From Dyella sp. GSA-30 (GTDB taxonomy: Bacteria; Pseudomonadota; Gammaproteobacteria; Xanthomonadales; Rhodanobacteraceae): a stretch of 64,000 bases of DNA. How positions within the stretch are numbered: position 1 is the stretch's first letter; the number at the start of each line of letters is the position of its first letter. The notes under the pieces were generated by a model that was not told the origin of the DNA, made no database searches, and saw only the letters and a list, made by a program, of their open reading frames with translations. Of this stretch, positions 7,232 through 16,995 are shown in pieces. Location of the stretch: positions 2,891,524-2,955,523 of the forward strand of contig NZ_AP027042.1 in assembly GCF_027924605.1 (NCBI RefSeq), read 5' to 3'. Made by a program: the position numbers and the translations under genes.

Positions 7232-9829
7232 ATGTCGAGCAGTCTTCGTATGTCGGGGTATCGCAAGGCACTGTTGCCGGCGGCGCTGTCGTTGGCCATG
7301 TTCACGATGTCGGCGCATGCCGCCGAGTCGTGGGTCGGCACGAACACGCACGCCAGCTTGCAGAACAACAGCAGCAAGGTATCCACGCTGGTCATGACGG
7401 GTCACCCGACCGTCGACGCCACGCAGATCATGCCGCTGGAAGCGAGCAAGCAATTGCACGTGATTGTCAGCTTGAACCACCGTAACGCCGACCAGCTGCA
7501 GAGCTTCCTGCAGGAAGTGAACCTGCCGGGCAGCCCCAACTATCACAAGTTTCTGACGCCGGCGCAGTTCAAGGCCAAGTACGCGCCGACCGATGCACAG
7601 GTGCAGGCTGTCGTGGCGCACCTGCAGAAGAACGGCTTCACCAACATCAGCGTGTCGCCGAACAACGCGTTGATCGAAGCCGACGGTACGCCGCTGAGCG
7701 CGAGCGCCGCCTTCAACACCAGCCTGAAGACCTTCCAGTTCAAGGGTGAGCAGCATTTTGCCAATGACACCGACGCCATGGTTCCGCAGTCGCTCGGCGG
7801 CATCGTCGGTGGCGTGCTAGGCCTGCAGGACGTCAACAAGCCGCACGTGATGTCGCACCGCCTGAGCGCGGATGCGATCAAGACCTTCGCTGCAGCCGGT
7901 CAGGTTGGCCACCAGCCGACCGACTTCGCGCAGATCTACAACGCCGGCAGCACGCCGACGGCTTCCAACACCGTGGTCGGCATCATCACCTGGGGTGACA
8001 TGACCCAGACCATCGCCGACCTGAAGACCTTCACCACGGCCCACAGCTTGCCGACCGTCAACACCCTGACCGTCAAGGGCAGCACCGGTACGCTCGCCAA
8101 CGACGGCGACGACGGCGAATGGGCGCTGGACAGCCAGGACATCATCGGTACCTCCGGTGGCGTCAAGCAGCTGATCTTCTACGCCGCCATCAACGGCGAC
8201 AGCAACGATAGCGGCCTGACCGACGCCAACATCACCGCGGCCTACAACAAGGCCGTGTCCGATAACGTCGCCAAGGTCATCAACGTCTCGCTGGGCGAAG
8301 ACGAAACCGCCGCGCACAACTCCGGTACCCAGGCCGCCGACGACCAGGCCTTCGCGCAGGCTGCCTCGCAGGGCCAGACCTTCTCGATCGCTTCGGGCGA
8401 TGCCGGCGTGTACCAGTGGTCCAGCGACCCGTCGACCGGTGCGCCGGGCTACATCGCCAACTCCAGCGGCACGGTGAAGATCGACCTGACTCACTACAGC
8501 GTGAGCGAGCCGGCCACGTCGCCGAACGTCATCGCGGTGGGCGGCACCACGCTTTCCACCACCGGTACCACGGTGTGGGCCGGCGAAACGGTGTGGAACG
8601 AAGGCCTTGCACACGTGACCTCGAGCGCCAGCTCGAACGAGCGCCTGTGGGCGACCGGCGGCGGCGTGAGCTTGTTCGAAACCGCTCCGGCCTGGCAGAC
8701 CGCCGCGCTCGGTTCGTCGGTGACCAAGCGCCAGGTGCCTGACCTCGCGTTCGATGCGGCGTCCGCCACCGGTGCCATCATCGTCGCCAACGGCCAGTCC
8801 GGCCAGCAGTACGGCGGCACCAGCCTGGCCTCGCCGATCTTCGTCGGCATCTGGGCACGTATCCAGTCGGCCAACAACAACTCGCTGGGCCTGCCGGCGC
8901 AGGACATGTACACCAACTTCGTCAACGACAGCACCCCGCTGCATGACGTGACCTCGGGTAACAACGGTTACCAGGGCCACGGCTACAACGCGGCTGCCGG
9001 CTTCGACAACACCACCGGTTGGGGCAGCCTGGATATCACCAAGTTCAACGCCTATGTGACCCAGTACTTCGGCGGCGGCAGCACGCCGCCCCCGGGTAGC
9101 CCGGTGGCGAACTTCTCCGATACCACCAGCGGCCTGACCGCGACCTTCACCAACACCTCGACCGATACCGGCGGCACGATCACCTCGTACGCCTGGACCT
9201 TCGGCGATGGCGGCACCTCGACGGTAGCCAGCCCCAGCCATACCTATACGGCGGCCGGCACCTATACGGTCACGCTGAAGGTCACCGACAGCACCGGTGC
9301 GACCAACACCAAGACCGGTTCGGTCACGGTGACCAGCTCGGGCGGTGGCGGTTCGACGCAGCTGTTGACCAACAGCGGTTTCGAGAGCTCGGCTTCGCCC
9401 TGGACGGTGAGCTCGGGTGCGTATTGCACCAACAGCACCTGCTCGGGTGAAACGGCTCATGGCGGTACCGGCTTCCTGTGGTTGGACGGCTATGGCTCGA
9501 CCCACACCGACACCGCTTCGCAGAGCGTTGCGATTCCGAGCGGCAAGACCTCGGCCACGTTGTCCTACTACCTGCATATCGACACGGCCGAGACCACCAC
9601 GTCGACCCAGTACGACAAGCTCACGGTGCAGGTGTTGAACAGCTCGGGCACGGTGCTGGCCACCCTGGCCACGTTCTCGAACCTCAATGCCGCCTCTGGC
9701 TACACGGTGCACACGGCCAATCTGACCCCGTATATCGGTCAGACCGTGACCATCAAGTTCACCGGTAAGGAAGATTCGTCGGCGCAGACCTCGTTCGTTC
9801 TGGACGATGTCACCCTGACGGTTCAGTAA
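7232..9829 (+). CDS. Secreted S53 (sedolisin/kumamolisin-type) acid protease with PKD and C-terminal carbohydrate-binding-like domains
   Basis: This is an extracellular serine-carboxyl peptidase of 865 residues. A signal peptide (..[14 protein letters not shown]) is followed by a pro-kumamolisin activation domain (~40-210), containing [21 protein letters not shown]. The catalytic residues are readable: E296 and D300 in GEWALDSQD, oxyanion D390 in ASGDAG, and nucleophile S531 in GGTSLASP. A calcium-site-like GWGSLDI closes the protease domain. A PKD domain ([36 protein letters not shown]) and a jelly-roll-like C-terminal domain starting [14 protein letters not shown] follow, the latter with a close Cys pair. 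ATG 7232 has GGAG seven bases upstream, so the longer frame from 7196 is unlikely. It sits between a fecIR-type pair and an STN TonB receptor. Confidence 0.93.
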   Translation: MSSSLRMSGYRKALLPAALSLAMFTMSAHAAESWVGTNTHASLQNNSSKVSTLVMTGHPTVDATQIMPLEASKQLHVIVSLNHRNADQLQSFLQEVNLPGSPNYHKFLTPAQFKAKYAPTDAQVQAVVAHLQKNGFTNISVSPNNALIEADGTPLSASAAFNTSLKTFQFKGEQHFANDTDAMVPQSLGGIVGGVLGLQDVNKPHVMSHRLSADAIKTFAAAGQVGHQPTDFAQIYNAGSTPTASNTVVGIITWGDMTQTIADLKTFTTAHSLPTVNTLTVKGSTGTLANDGDDGEWALDSQDIIGTSGGVKQLIFYAAINGDSNDSGLTDANITAAYNKAVSDNVAKVINVSLGEDETAAHNSGTQAADDQAFAQAASQGQTFSIASGDAGVYQWSSDPSTGAPGYIANSSGTVKIDLTHYSVSEPATSPNVIAVGGTTLSTTGTTVWAGETVWNEGLAHVTSSASSNERLWATGGGVSLFETAPAWQTAALGSSVTKRQVPDLAFDAASATGAIIVANGQSGQQYGGTSLASPIFVGIWARIQSANNNSLGLPAQDMYTNFVNDSTPLHDVTSGNNGYQGHGYNAAAGFDNTTGWGSLDITKFNAYVTQYFGGGSTPPPGSPVANFSDTTSGLTATFTNTSTDTGGTITSYAWTFGDGGTSTVASPSHTYTAAGTYTVTLKVTDSTGATNTKTGSVTVTSSGGGGSTQLLTNSGFESSASPWTVSSGAYCTNSTCSGETAHGGTGFLWLDGYGSTHTDTASQSVAIPSGKTSATLSYYLHIDTAETTTSTQYDKLTVQVLNSSGTVLATLATFSNLNAASGYTVHTANLTPYIGQTVTIKFTGKEDSSAQTSFVLDDVTLTVQ

Positions 9830-9887
9830 TTAGGATGGCTTGAATGCCGCCGGCGCACAGGGATGCGTGCCGGCCAAGGATGGATTT

Positions 9888-9917
9888 AAGCCCGGCCCCG
9901 ATTGGCCGGGCTTTTTT
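9888..9917 (+). terminator. Rho-independent terminator after the S53 protease
   Basis: The stem AAGCCCGGCC / GGCCGGGCTT with a six-base loop is followed by TTTTTT. It lies 58 bases past the protease stop codon and separates the protease from the TonB receptor transcript. Confidence 0.9.
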
Positions 9918-10120
9918 ATGGGTCCGCGCCATTCGCCCTGGATTATCTGGTATGGGGTAGGGCGGACGTGAGTCGGCCGCTGTTTTTGCCCCTGAGTCCA
10001 TGCTCTACTTGGGTTGTTTCGACTCAAGTCATGGCATAGGTTGGTGAACGCGCAAGCAATCCCATGCATTGTTGGCTACGGCTATCCGGCAGGCTCCGCC
10101 GCTTGTCGTGCCATGGTGCT

Positions 10121-13100
10121 ATGCGCGTTATAAACGGTCTGCGTGCCCTCCCGATCGCCTTGAGCTACGCCCTGATGCTGGGCGTCCCCTCGGCGGGATA
10201 TGCCGCGTCCACGCAAACCCGCATTTACACGATTGCCCCCAGCAGTCTGCGTGGTGCGCTGGACACGTTGGCCGCACAAAGCGACGTGGAAATCGTCTAT
10301 TCGCCCGAACTGGTGGCCGGCAAGACCACGCAAGGTATTTCGGGTCGCCTGACGACCGACGACGCATTGAGGCAACTGCTGGTCGGTACCGGCTTGAGCT
10401 GGAAAGCGGTCAACGAATCCACCATCGTGCTGCAGTTTGCATCCGCGCCGCACCACAATCTACCGCCGGCCAAGGCCGAAGTCGTCAAGCAGGAAGCGCC
10501 GCGCACGCTCGAGGTGTTCAATGTCAGCGGGTCGCTGATCAACAACGCGCAGATCCAGACCGCGACGCCGACCTACAGCATGAGCGCCGAAGCGATCAGC
10601 GCGCGTGGCTTCAACAGCATCGCCGAAGCGTTGCAGAACATTGTTCTGGCGACCGGTTCCGTGCAAGGTCCGCAGACCTCGGGCTCGTTCACGCAGGGTG
10701 CGCAAGCGGTCAGCTTGAACGGCTTCGGTCCCGGGTTCACCTCCATCTTGATCGATGGCAAGCCGATCGCGAGTTTTGGCCGTCTATACGACGGTACCAA
10801 CAACTTCACCAGTATTTCGAATATCCCAATCTCGATGGTCGAACGCATCGACGTCATGCCCGGTGGCGCATCGTCGATCTATGGATCGCAGGCGGTCGCC
10901 GGTGTGATCAATATCATCACGCGACAGCATATCGACGGCGCGGAAGTATCGGTACGCGCTGGTGGCTATACCGGCGGTGGCGGTGCGAGTCAGCGGGTGT
11001 CCTTCGGCTATGGCCATGATTTCGACAAGCTCGACGTGCTGGCCATGTTCGAGTTCGACAACAGCCTGCCGATCTGGGGCTATCAACGCGCCTTGACCTC
11101 GGGCACGCGCGCCAATCCGAGCGGTTCGAGCACGGCCAGCCTGCAGGCGGGCATTCTCGACTACGGTACGCTCGATACGTTTACCGGTCGTGCGCAGGGT
11201 TTTCTCGATCCACCCGCGGGCTGTGCCGGCAACCTGTTCGGTGGCAGCAATATGCTGGCGAGCCATAACGGCAACGCAGGTCATTACTGCGGCTCGACCG
11301 ATCTGTATGGCTATACGACCTACAGCAACAAGAGCCGTAGTTACGACGGCATGCTCAAGCTCAAATACGACGTCAGCCCGACGTTGCGTCTGTATGGCGA
11401 CGTGCTGCTCGATTGGCAGGAACAGAAGTGGTTTACCGGCGTGGACGGCTGGTTTCCCGATGACTTGCCGGGCGGTGCGATCGAGGATGCCGATACCGGG
11501 CACATCCTTTATCCTGAAAAGATCTACGCACCGGAAGAAATGCCGCATGGCGCCACCGGCCAAATGGTTCGTCAGCGGGACTTGATGTACCAGGCGGACA
11601 TCGGCGCGAATGGCCAATTCGGCGAATCGAATTGGGATTGGGATATTTACTACCTGCGTTCAAGCGACCGCACCCAGATCGTCGAGCGCCTGGGTATCGC
11701 GTCGCGCGTCGACGGATTTTTTGACAACCTGCTCAATCCCGTGGGCGTCGATCCTGATACGGGTTTTGGTTTGTATCGTCCCAACTACCCGGCATTCTTT
11801 GCGCCGTTGACACCGGCGCAATATGCAAGCTTTACCCAGGGCGTTGGCGAGTTCAGCAAAACCTGGGTCAACGATACGCGTGTCACCATCAGCAATACCC
11901 GATTGTTCCAGCTGCCCGGCGGCGATGCCGGCTTTGCCGTGCTGGCCGAAGGTGGCAACGAGGCGTGGTACGAACCGGTCAACCCATTGTTCGCCGATGA
12001 CGAAATTTTCGAGCATGCCGCGACCGGCGGTGGTGGCAGGCGTTCGCATAGCGCGGCCGCGTTCGAATTGAATCTGCCAATGTTTCGGCAACTCACTGTC
12101 GATCTTTCGGGGCGTTACGATTACTACTCGTCGGATGACGCGGCAAGCAACAGCAAATTCACCTACAAGGCAGGCGTCGAATATCGGCCATTCGATAGCC
12201 TGTTGTTGCGTGGCAACTACACCACCGCATTCAAGGCACCCGATCTCTCGGCCATCTATCTGGGGCCATCCAACTATTACACCCAGGTCACAGACTACTA
12301 TCGCTGCGCGCTTGCCGGCAGCCAGAGCTGCGATCGATTTACTACCGACGTGATGGGGCAGTCGCGCGCCAACCGTAATTTGCAGCCGACGACGGCGCAG
12401 AGCTGGAGCACGGGTGCGGTATGGTCGCCGATCGAGCGTTTCAGCCTGAGCATGGATTATCTGCATACGGCGGTGAAGGATGAGGTGATTGCGCAGGACA
12501 CCGACATTCTTGTGCGGCAGGATGCGCAGTGCCTGCTCGGCCAGCTCGACAACAACTCGGCACAATGCCAGGCCATTACCAATCCGGTCGATGGCCAGGT
12601 TCAGCGCGGCGTCTTGAACGCTAATCTTCGCAACGCCGTGAGCATGTTGGCGGCGCCGCCGATCACCGGCATCACGACCTATTACGCCAACCTGGCCAAC
12701 GAGGTCGTCGATTCGGTCGTGGCGACGGGGCGTTATCAATTCGTGCCTACGGGCTGGGGCAAGTTCGACGTGCAGCTGGCCTATAGCGACATGCTCAAGC
12801 ACGACTACCAGATTGCTCCGGGGCAGCTCCCCATCGATGAGTTGACCAATCCCTTGTACAACGCCGGATTCAAAAGCATCGTCAACGGCACGCTGAGCTG
12901 GGTCAGTGTGGACAATCGCTGGAAAAGCACCTTGTACGGACGCCGTTACGGTGCGACACCGAATTTCAAGGCACAAAACAGTGGAGCGAACGCAAACGGC
13001 GCCAGCCGTCTGCATCCGTGGATCACCTTCAACTGGACGCTGGCCTACGAGCCGACCGACGATCTGTCGTTATCGCTATTGGTCAACAACATTGCCAACA

Positions 13101-13222
13101 AGATGCCGCCCAAGGATCGCAGCGACACGACGTATCCGTATTTCAACGTCGAGGATTACAACGTGTACGGGCGCGAGGTCCTGTTGCAGGCGACCTACCG
13201 GTTTGCCCGAGGCAGTCGTTAG
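10121..13222 (+). CDS. TonB-dependent outer-membrane receptor with N-terminal STN signalling domain
   Basis: This is an outer-membrane receptor/transducer of ~1033 residues. After a signal peptide (LRALPIALSYALMLGVPSAGYA) comes an STN domain at about residues 35-105 (YTIAPSSLRGALDTLAAQSDVEIVYSPELV..STIVLQ), then a plug (~150-270; SILIDGKPIASFG, MVERIDVMPGGASSIYGSQAVAGVINIITR) and a long beta-barrel with family motifs such as LLLRGNYTTAFKAPDLS. The STN domain marks it as a FecA-like transducer, and the FecI/FecR pair at 5.3-6.9 kb is the obvious candidate partner. An in-frame ATG at 10064 would add 19 basic residues. I prefer 10121 because it gives a normal signal peptide, though neither has a strong Shine-Dalgarno. 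The ligand is unknown; the neighbouring protease suggests peptides, while the family more often imports iron complexes. Confidence 0.92.
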   Translation: MRVINGLRALPIALSYALMLGVPSAGYAASTQTRIYTIAPSSLRGALDTLAAQSDVEIVYSPELVAGKTTQGISGRLTTDDALRQLLVGTGLSWKAVNESTIVLQFASAPHHNLPPAKAEVVKQEAPRTLEVFNVSGSLINNAQIQTATPTYSMSAEAISARGFNSIAEALQNIVLATGSVQGPQTSGSFTQGAQAVSLNGFGPGFTSILIDGKPIASFGRLYDGTNNFTSISNIPISMVERIDVMPGGASSIYGSQAVAGVINIITRQHIDGAEVSVRAGGYTGGGGASQRVSFGYGHDFDKLDVLAMFEFDNSLPIWGYQRALTSGTRANPSGSSTASLQAGILDYGTLDTFTGRAQGFLDPPAGCAGNLFGGSNMLASHNGNAGHYCGSTDLYGYTTYSNKSRSYDGMLKLKYDVSPTLRLYGDVLLDWQEQKWFTGVDGWFPDDLPGGAIEDADTGHILYPEKIYAPEEMPHGATGQMVRQRDLMYQADIGANGQFGESNWDWDIYYLRSSDRTQIVERLGIASRVDGFFDNLLNPVGVDPDTGFGLYRPNYPAFFAPLTPAQYASFTQGVGEFSKTWVNDTRVTISNTRLFQLPGGDAGFAVLAEGGNEAWYEPVNPLFADDEIFEHAATGGGGRRSHSAAAFELNLPMFRQLTVDLSGRYDYYSSDDAASNSKFTYKAGVEYRPFDSLLLRGNYTTAFKAPDLSAIYLGPSNYYTQVTDYYRCALAGSQSCDRFTTDVMGQSRANRNLQPTTAQSWSTGAVWSPIERFSLSMDYLHTAVKDEVIAQDTDILVRQDAQCLLGQLDNNSAQCQAITNPVDGQVQRGVLNANLRNAVSMLAAPPITGITTYYANLANEVVDSVVATGRYQFVPTGWGKFDVQLAYSDMLKHDYQIAPGQLPIDELTNPLYNAGFKSIVNGTLSWVSVDNRWKSTLYGRRYGATPNFKAQNSGANANGASRLHPWITFNWTLAYEPTDDLSLSLLVNNIANKMPPKDRSDTTYPYFNVEDYNVYGREVLLQATYRFARGSR

Positions 13223-13308
13223 CAGCGAAAACGCACTGTAGTTGCCATGTCATGAGCTCCGCTTCACGCGTGCATCGATAGTGTCGATCGTGCGTGAGGT
13301 CTTTCAGG

Positions 13309-14229
13309 ATGCGAAAGTTCATTCGATTGCTGGGTCGTACCTTTCATGTCGCCATCGACGGCTTCGCCGACGACGAGCTGATGACGCGTGCCTCGGCGTT
13401 GGCGTTCTGGTCGGCGCTCTCGTTCGCACCGATCCTGGTGCTGACTTTGTGGAGCCTGTCGGTGCTCAAGCCGTCGTCGCAGGATCAGCTGGTCGCCATG
13501 CTGGCCGGCGTGCTGGGCAAAGAAGGTGCCGGTGCGATCAAGCTGGTCATGGACAACGCCAAGCAGCAGCCGCGGCTGGGTAATATCCTTGGCTTGATCG
13601 GTATTGGTGTGACGGTCTTCAGCGCATCGACGGTGTTCGCGCAATTGCAGTCGACCCTGAATCGTATTTTTGGCGTGCAGATCAAGGGCGGCACCCGCGA
13701 GGCGGTACTTAGTTGGCTGAGCATGCGTGCGCGTGCGATCGGTTTGCTGATAGGTATCTTCTTTTTGTTGATCGTTTCTTTCGTCGTCACGGCCATCATC
13801 CAGACCTTGCTGCCAGGCGACACGCTCGCCTGGCAGTCGATCGAGATCTGCGCCTCGCTGGTGGTGTTCGTACTGGCTTTTGGCGCCATGTACAAAGTGC
13901 TGCCCGATGCGAGCATTCCGTGGAAGGATGCTGCACGTGGCGCTGTGCTGACTGCGGTGTTGTTCGTTGCCGGCCAGTTTGTCATCGGGCTTTATCTGGA
14001 TCACGCCAAAGTCGGCGGTGCCTACGGGCCGGCCGGCGCCGTGGTAGTGCTGTTGACCTGGATGTACTACGCCTCGGTGATCGTGCTGCTTGGCGCCGAG
14101 CTGACCCATGGCCTGGCCGTGGCACGAGGGACGCACATCGAGCCGAATCGCTATGCGGAGCGCATCGATGAACCGGAGGATCGGCAGCCTACCCAGGGCG
14201 ACAACAAGGATGTCGATCGGCCGACGTAG
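13309..14229 (+). CDS. YihY/BrkB (RNase BN-like) family inner-membrane protein
   Basis: This is a 306-residue protein with about six membrane helices and the family hallmarks DDELMTRASALAFWSALSFAPILVL near the N-terminus and PDASIPWKDAARGAVLTAVLF in the middle. The periplasmic loop PSSQDQLVAMLAGVLGKEGAGAI and the C-terminal YGPAGAVVVLLTWMYYASVIVLLGAELTHGLAVARG are also typical. Family members were once called RNase BN, but that activity belongs to another protein; the function here is unknown. ATG 13309 follows GAGG at 13296-13299. A GTG at 13294 is a poorer start because it overlaps that site. The charged C-terminal tail of ~25 residues is probably cytoplasmic. Confidence 0.87.
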   Translation: MRKFIRLLGRTFHVAIDGFADDELMTRASALAFWSALSFAPILVLTLWSLSVLKPSSQDQLVAMLAGVLGKEGAGAIKLVMDNAKQQPRLGNILGLIGIGVTVFSASTVFAQLQSTLNRIFGVQIKGGTREAVLSWLSMRARAIGLLIGIFFLLIVSFVVTAIIQTLLPGDTLAWQSIEICASLVVFVLAFGAMYKVLPDASIPWKDAARGAVLTAVLFVAGQFVIGLYLDHAKVGGAYGPAGAVVVLLTWMYYASVIVLLGAELTHGLAVARGTHIEPNRYAERIDEPEDRQPTQGDNKDVDRPT

Positions 14230-14633
14230 CGAAGCGTCAAACTCAGTGGTGTAAACATGGCGGCCCTTTGCAATCCGGTTTTGCCGCGTGGGCTCGTCCT
14301 GCCACGAGAATCGCCGATAAAACGATAACGGAGCGGTGGAGTATCTTCATGAATTGATGGCCTTGATTCGGATGGTCATGTTTGTGTATGGACAGCCGTT
14401 TTACCTGGAATTATGACGATTTTTTGTCAGTGCATTTTGAGTTGAGTTTTATGCTTGTGCTGAAAACGATTTCGCGCTTAAAACAGTTCATTGGGCGCAT
14501 CAACAAAATATTGCGAATCAAAAAATGTTATCTGGTTGGCCTTCTGTGTGAACTAATTTTCGCCGATGAATGGTTGCCGTAATGTTTATTATCTATATTC
14601 ATGGGAGGGGGTAATTAATCATGAGGGATAGTG
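14230..14633. other. AT-rich intergenic stretch
   Basis: These 404 bases separate YihY from the DUF3465 gene. From about 14340 the composition turns clearly AT-rich against the surrounding GC-rich DNA. A 66-codon open frame (14382-14582) has no ribosome binding site and no recognisable motif. I see no hairpin terminator, IS end or tRNA. The last 60 bases probably hold the promoter of the next gene. Confidence 0.6.
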
Positions 14634-15116
14634 ATGAAATTTCGTTTCCTTTCGTTAGGATTAGTAGGGACTTTGGCGCTGTGTTCGGCGGCTTCGCAGG
14701 CGCAGGATACGGGGGAGATCGCCGGCTTCTCGAAAACGGCCACGTATCCGTGCAACAACGCGCAGTTCTTGCAGGACCAGCAAAACTTCGAGAATGGTGA
14801 AATCTCCGCGGATCAGTTCGTTGACGTTTGCGGCGTAGTCACCGCGGTGCTTCCCGCCAAGCACACCCGCAGTGGCAATCACGGTTATTTCTACGTGCAG
14901 GTTGCCCAGGGTGTGACGATCGAAATCGTTTCCGACCTGGACCAGATGAACGCGCCGAAGTGGCCGTGGGTCATGGTGGGCGACAACACCTATGTGCAGG
15001 GTCGCTACTACTACGATAACGACTCGAGCCAGGGTATCGACTGGACCCATCACGGCACCAGCAGCTCCTGGCCGCATGCCGGTTACGTGGTCGTAAACGG
15101 TACCAAATACCAGTAA
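14634..15116 (+). CDS. Secreted DUF3465-like (OB-fold-like) protein
   Basis: This is a 160-residue protein with a clear Sec signal peptide (MKFRFLSLGLVGTLALCSAASQA, cleavage before QDTGE). The mature part has two cysteines spaced to form a disulphide (YPCNNAQF and DVCGVVTAV). The segments NHGYFYVQVAQGVTIEIVSDLDQ and GIDWTHHG..AGYVVVNGTKYQ match what I know of DUF3465, a small family thought to resemble nucleic-acid or oligosaccharide-binding OB folds. The length fits, with an N-terminal extension relative to most members. ATG 14634 follows GAGGGA at 14623-14628. It lies at the edge of an AT-rich patch, hinting at acquisition. No enzyme function can be assigned. Confidence 0.75.
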   Translation: MKFRFLSLGLVGTLALCSAASQAQDTGEIAGFSKTATYPCNNAQFLQDQQNFENGEISADQFVDVCGVVTAVLPAKHTRSGNHGYFYVQVAQGVTIEIVSDLDQMNAPKWPWVMVGDNTYVQGRYYYDNDSSQGIDWTHHGTSSSWPHAGYVVVNGTKYQ

Positions 15117-15125
15117 GCGTTCGGT

Positions 15126-15160
15126 CGAACCGCAAGGCGCCTGGGCTGCCTTGCGGTTCG
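15126..15160 (+). terminator. Perfect 13-bp hairpin after the DUF3465 gene
   Basis: The stem CGAACCGCAAGGC / GCCTTGCGGTTCG with a nine-base loop starts ten bases after the stop codon. There is no U-tract, so it is a possible transcript-stabilising hairpin or weak terminator. Confidence 0.5.
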
Positions 15161-15242
15161 ATCACGATTCGTTGCCGATCGAAGTATGGATACCGCGGAC
15201 TCGCTACGGTGCTGCCTTTCGGGCTGACCGCGCGGGTGCTAC

Positions 15243-16247
15243 ATGCTGTCGATGGTTGCGTTGAGTTGGGTATCCGCGCTTCTGGTGGGGACTGCCGTAG
15301 CCCCGATGGATACGACGTATCTGGCGTTGCCGCATGCATCCGGCCAGCGCGTGGCGTTGCATTGCATGGCGCCTGCGAAGCCGACCGGGCGGGGCGTACT
15401 TTTTATTCATGGTTCGAGTTTCCCGACCGGGCTTGCCGCCGGATTCGAATTCGCGCCCGGCGATTCGTGGATGCATTTCATGGCCGAGCGGGGTTTTCTG
15501 GCCTGTGGCTTGGATTTCCTGGGCTTTGGCGCATCGAGTCGTCCGCCGGCGATGTTGGATGTGGCGGAACATGCGCAGCCGGTCTTGCGAGCACAGGAGG
15601 CTGCGGACGATATAGCGCTTGCTGTCGCGCACATGAAAAGCGCCCGTGGCGTGCGCGAGCTTCATGTCATTGCGCATTCCTGGGGCACGATCCCCGCTGC
15701 GACTTACGCTGCGCAACACCTGACGGCGCTGAAGTCGCTAACCCTTTTCGGCCCGGTCGTTCCCGTGGCATCGCCCGAGAAAGAGGGGAGCCATGGGGCC
15801 TGGTTTTCGCTGACGGCGCAGCAGCGGTTGGCACAGCTTCGATTTGCCGACGTGGTTCCCAAGGGCAAGCACTTGCTCGAAACGGCCGTCGAGCAGCGCT
15901 GGGCCGCGGCCTATGCGGCGTCGAGCCCGCACGTGTCGGGCGATGAGCCGGACCTGATACGTATCCCGGAAGGGCCCAATGTGGATATCGCCGCGGCCAT
16001 GTGCGGCGTCTATCCTTATGCAGCCGCCGACATCGATGTACCCGTATTCGTGGTGTATGGGAACTACGATGTCATCGTCGATGATGCCGGCGCGTCGGCA
16101 TTCCTGGCGCGGTTTACCGCAAGCCCGATGAAGTGGCAGTTGCGCATCGACGATGGCACGCATGTGATGCATCTCGAACACAACCGTCGTTCCCTGTATG
16201 AAAGCGTCAATGCGTTTATCCAGGCGGCAGAAGCAACGCCGCCGTGA
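15243..16247 (+). CDS. Alpha/beta hydrolase, probably exported
   Basis: This is a 334-residue alpha/beta hydrolase. The N-terminus LSMVALSWVSALLVGTAVA is a signal peptide or membrane anchor. The fold landmarks are VLFIHGSSFP (oxyanion loop), GLDFLGFGASSRP, the nucleophile elbow HSWGT with S146, a candidate acid in VVYGNYDVIVDDAG, and the catalytic His in DDGTHVMHLEHNR. The substrate is unknown. It is followed after 22 bases by an ArsR-family regulator on the same strand, so the two probably form an operon in which the regulator responds to a compound handled by this enzyme (inference). A second ATG nine bases downstream (15252) is an alternative start. Confidence 0.83.
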   Translation: MLSMVALSWVSALLVGTAVAPMDTTYLALPHASGQRVALHCMAPAKPTGRGVLFIHGSSFPTGLAAGFEFAPGDSWMHFMAERGFLACGLDFLGFGASSRPPAMLDVAEHAQPVLRAQEAADDIALAVAHMKSARGVRELHVIAHSWGTIPAATYAAQHLTALKSLTLFGPVVPVASPEKEGSHGAWFSLTAQQRLAQLRFADVVPKGKHLLETAVEQRWAAAYAASSPHVSGDEPDLIRIPEGPNVDIAAAMCGVYPYAAADIDVPVFVVYGNYDVIVDDAGASAFLARFTASPMKWQLRIDDGTHVMHLEHNRRSLYESVNAFIQAAEATPP

Positions 16248-16269
16248 ACGAACCTGCGAGGTAGCCGCC

Positions 16270-16977
16270 ATGGACATCGAAGATCACGAGACCGGCCTGG
16301 CCCGCGTCGCATCGGCGATGGCCGAGCCCGCGCGCAGCCGCATGCTTTGCTGCCTGATGGACGGTTGTGCGCGTACGAGCACCGAGCTTGCCGTCGTCGC
16401 GGGTGTCGGGGCGCCGACGGCAAGCGCGCATCTACAGCGAATGAAGCGGCTGGGCCTGGTCGAGGTATGGGTGCAGGGGCGCCATCGTTACTATCGGTTG
16501 GCCAATCATGACGTGGCCCAGGCGCTGGAGGCCTTGATGGTGGTGGCCAATCCAGCAACTCCGCGTTTCGTGCCATCGACGCCTGCGCCGCTGCGCATGG
16601 CGCGCACTTGTTACGACCATCTGGCCGGAACCTTGGGCGTAGCGTGGCATGACCGCTTGCTGGCGATGGCCTGGATCGCCCCCGGCGCGGATGCGATCGA
16701 CTATGTGCTTACCGATCTGGGCGTGCGCAAGGTAGCCGAGCTCGGCATGGACTCGGAGCTGTCGCCACGCCGCCGCTTCGCTTACCCATGCATGGACTGG
16801 AGCATGCGTCGTCCGCACGTGGGTGGCGCCTTGGGTGCCGCGCTGCTTGAGCTCGGGATCAGGCGCGGCTGGCTGCAGCGACAACTCGACAGTCGCGCAT
16901 TGACGGTAACGAACAAGGGGCTGCGCGAACTGGAGTCGATCTTTGGAATAACGCAGCTGGCGGTTATGCCAGCGTAG
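16270..16977 (+). CDS. ArsR-family winged-helix transcriptional regulator with C-terminal extension
   Basis: This is a 235-residue cytoplasmic regulator. Residues ~10-90 are an ArsR-type winged helix (VASAMAEPARSRMLCCLMDG..STELAVVAGVGAPTASAHLQRMKRLGLVEVWVQGRHRYYRLANHDVAQAL). The remaining ~140 residues include CYDHLAGTLGVAWHDRLL and FAYPCMDWSMRRPHVGGALGAALLELG. They belong to the longer ArsR subgroup that carries a conserved C-D-W-S-x-R-R-P-H motif, not to the short metal sensors. ATG 16270 with GAGG nine bases upstream was chosen over the 16198 start, which lies inside the hydrolase gene. It converges on the beta-propeller gene, with 18 bases between stop codons. The signal it senses is unknown. 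Confidence 0.85.
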   Translation: MDIEDHETGLARVASAMAEPARSRMLCCLMDGCARTSTELAVVAGVGAPTASAHLQRMKRLGLVEVWVQGRHRYYRLANHDVAQALEALMVVANPATPRFVPSTPAPLRMARTCYDHLAGTLGVAWHDRLLAMAWIAPGADAIDYVLTDLGVRKVAELGMDSELSPRRRFAYPCMDWSMRRPHVGGALGAALLELGIRRGWLQRQLDSRALTVTNKGLRELESIFGITQLAVMPA

Positions 16978-16995
16978 CGCGTCGCTTACGGGATC

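Noticed and set aside
7817-9712. 631-codon minus-strand frame opposite the S53 protease
   Set aside because: It lies antisense to an intact protease with catalytic residues and has a low-complexity Arg/Gly product.
14382-14582. 66-codon frame in the AT-rich patch
   Set aside because: It starts with TTG, has no ribosome binding site or recognisable motif, and sits in compositionally odd non-coding DNA.
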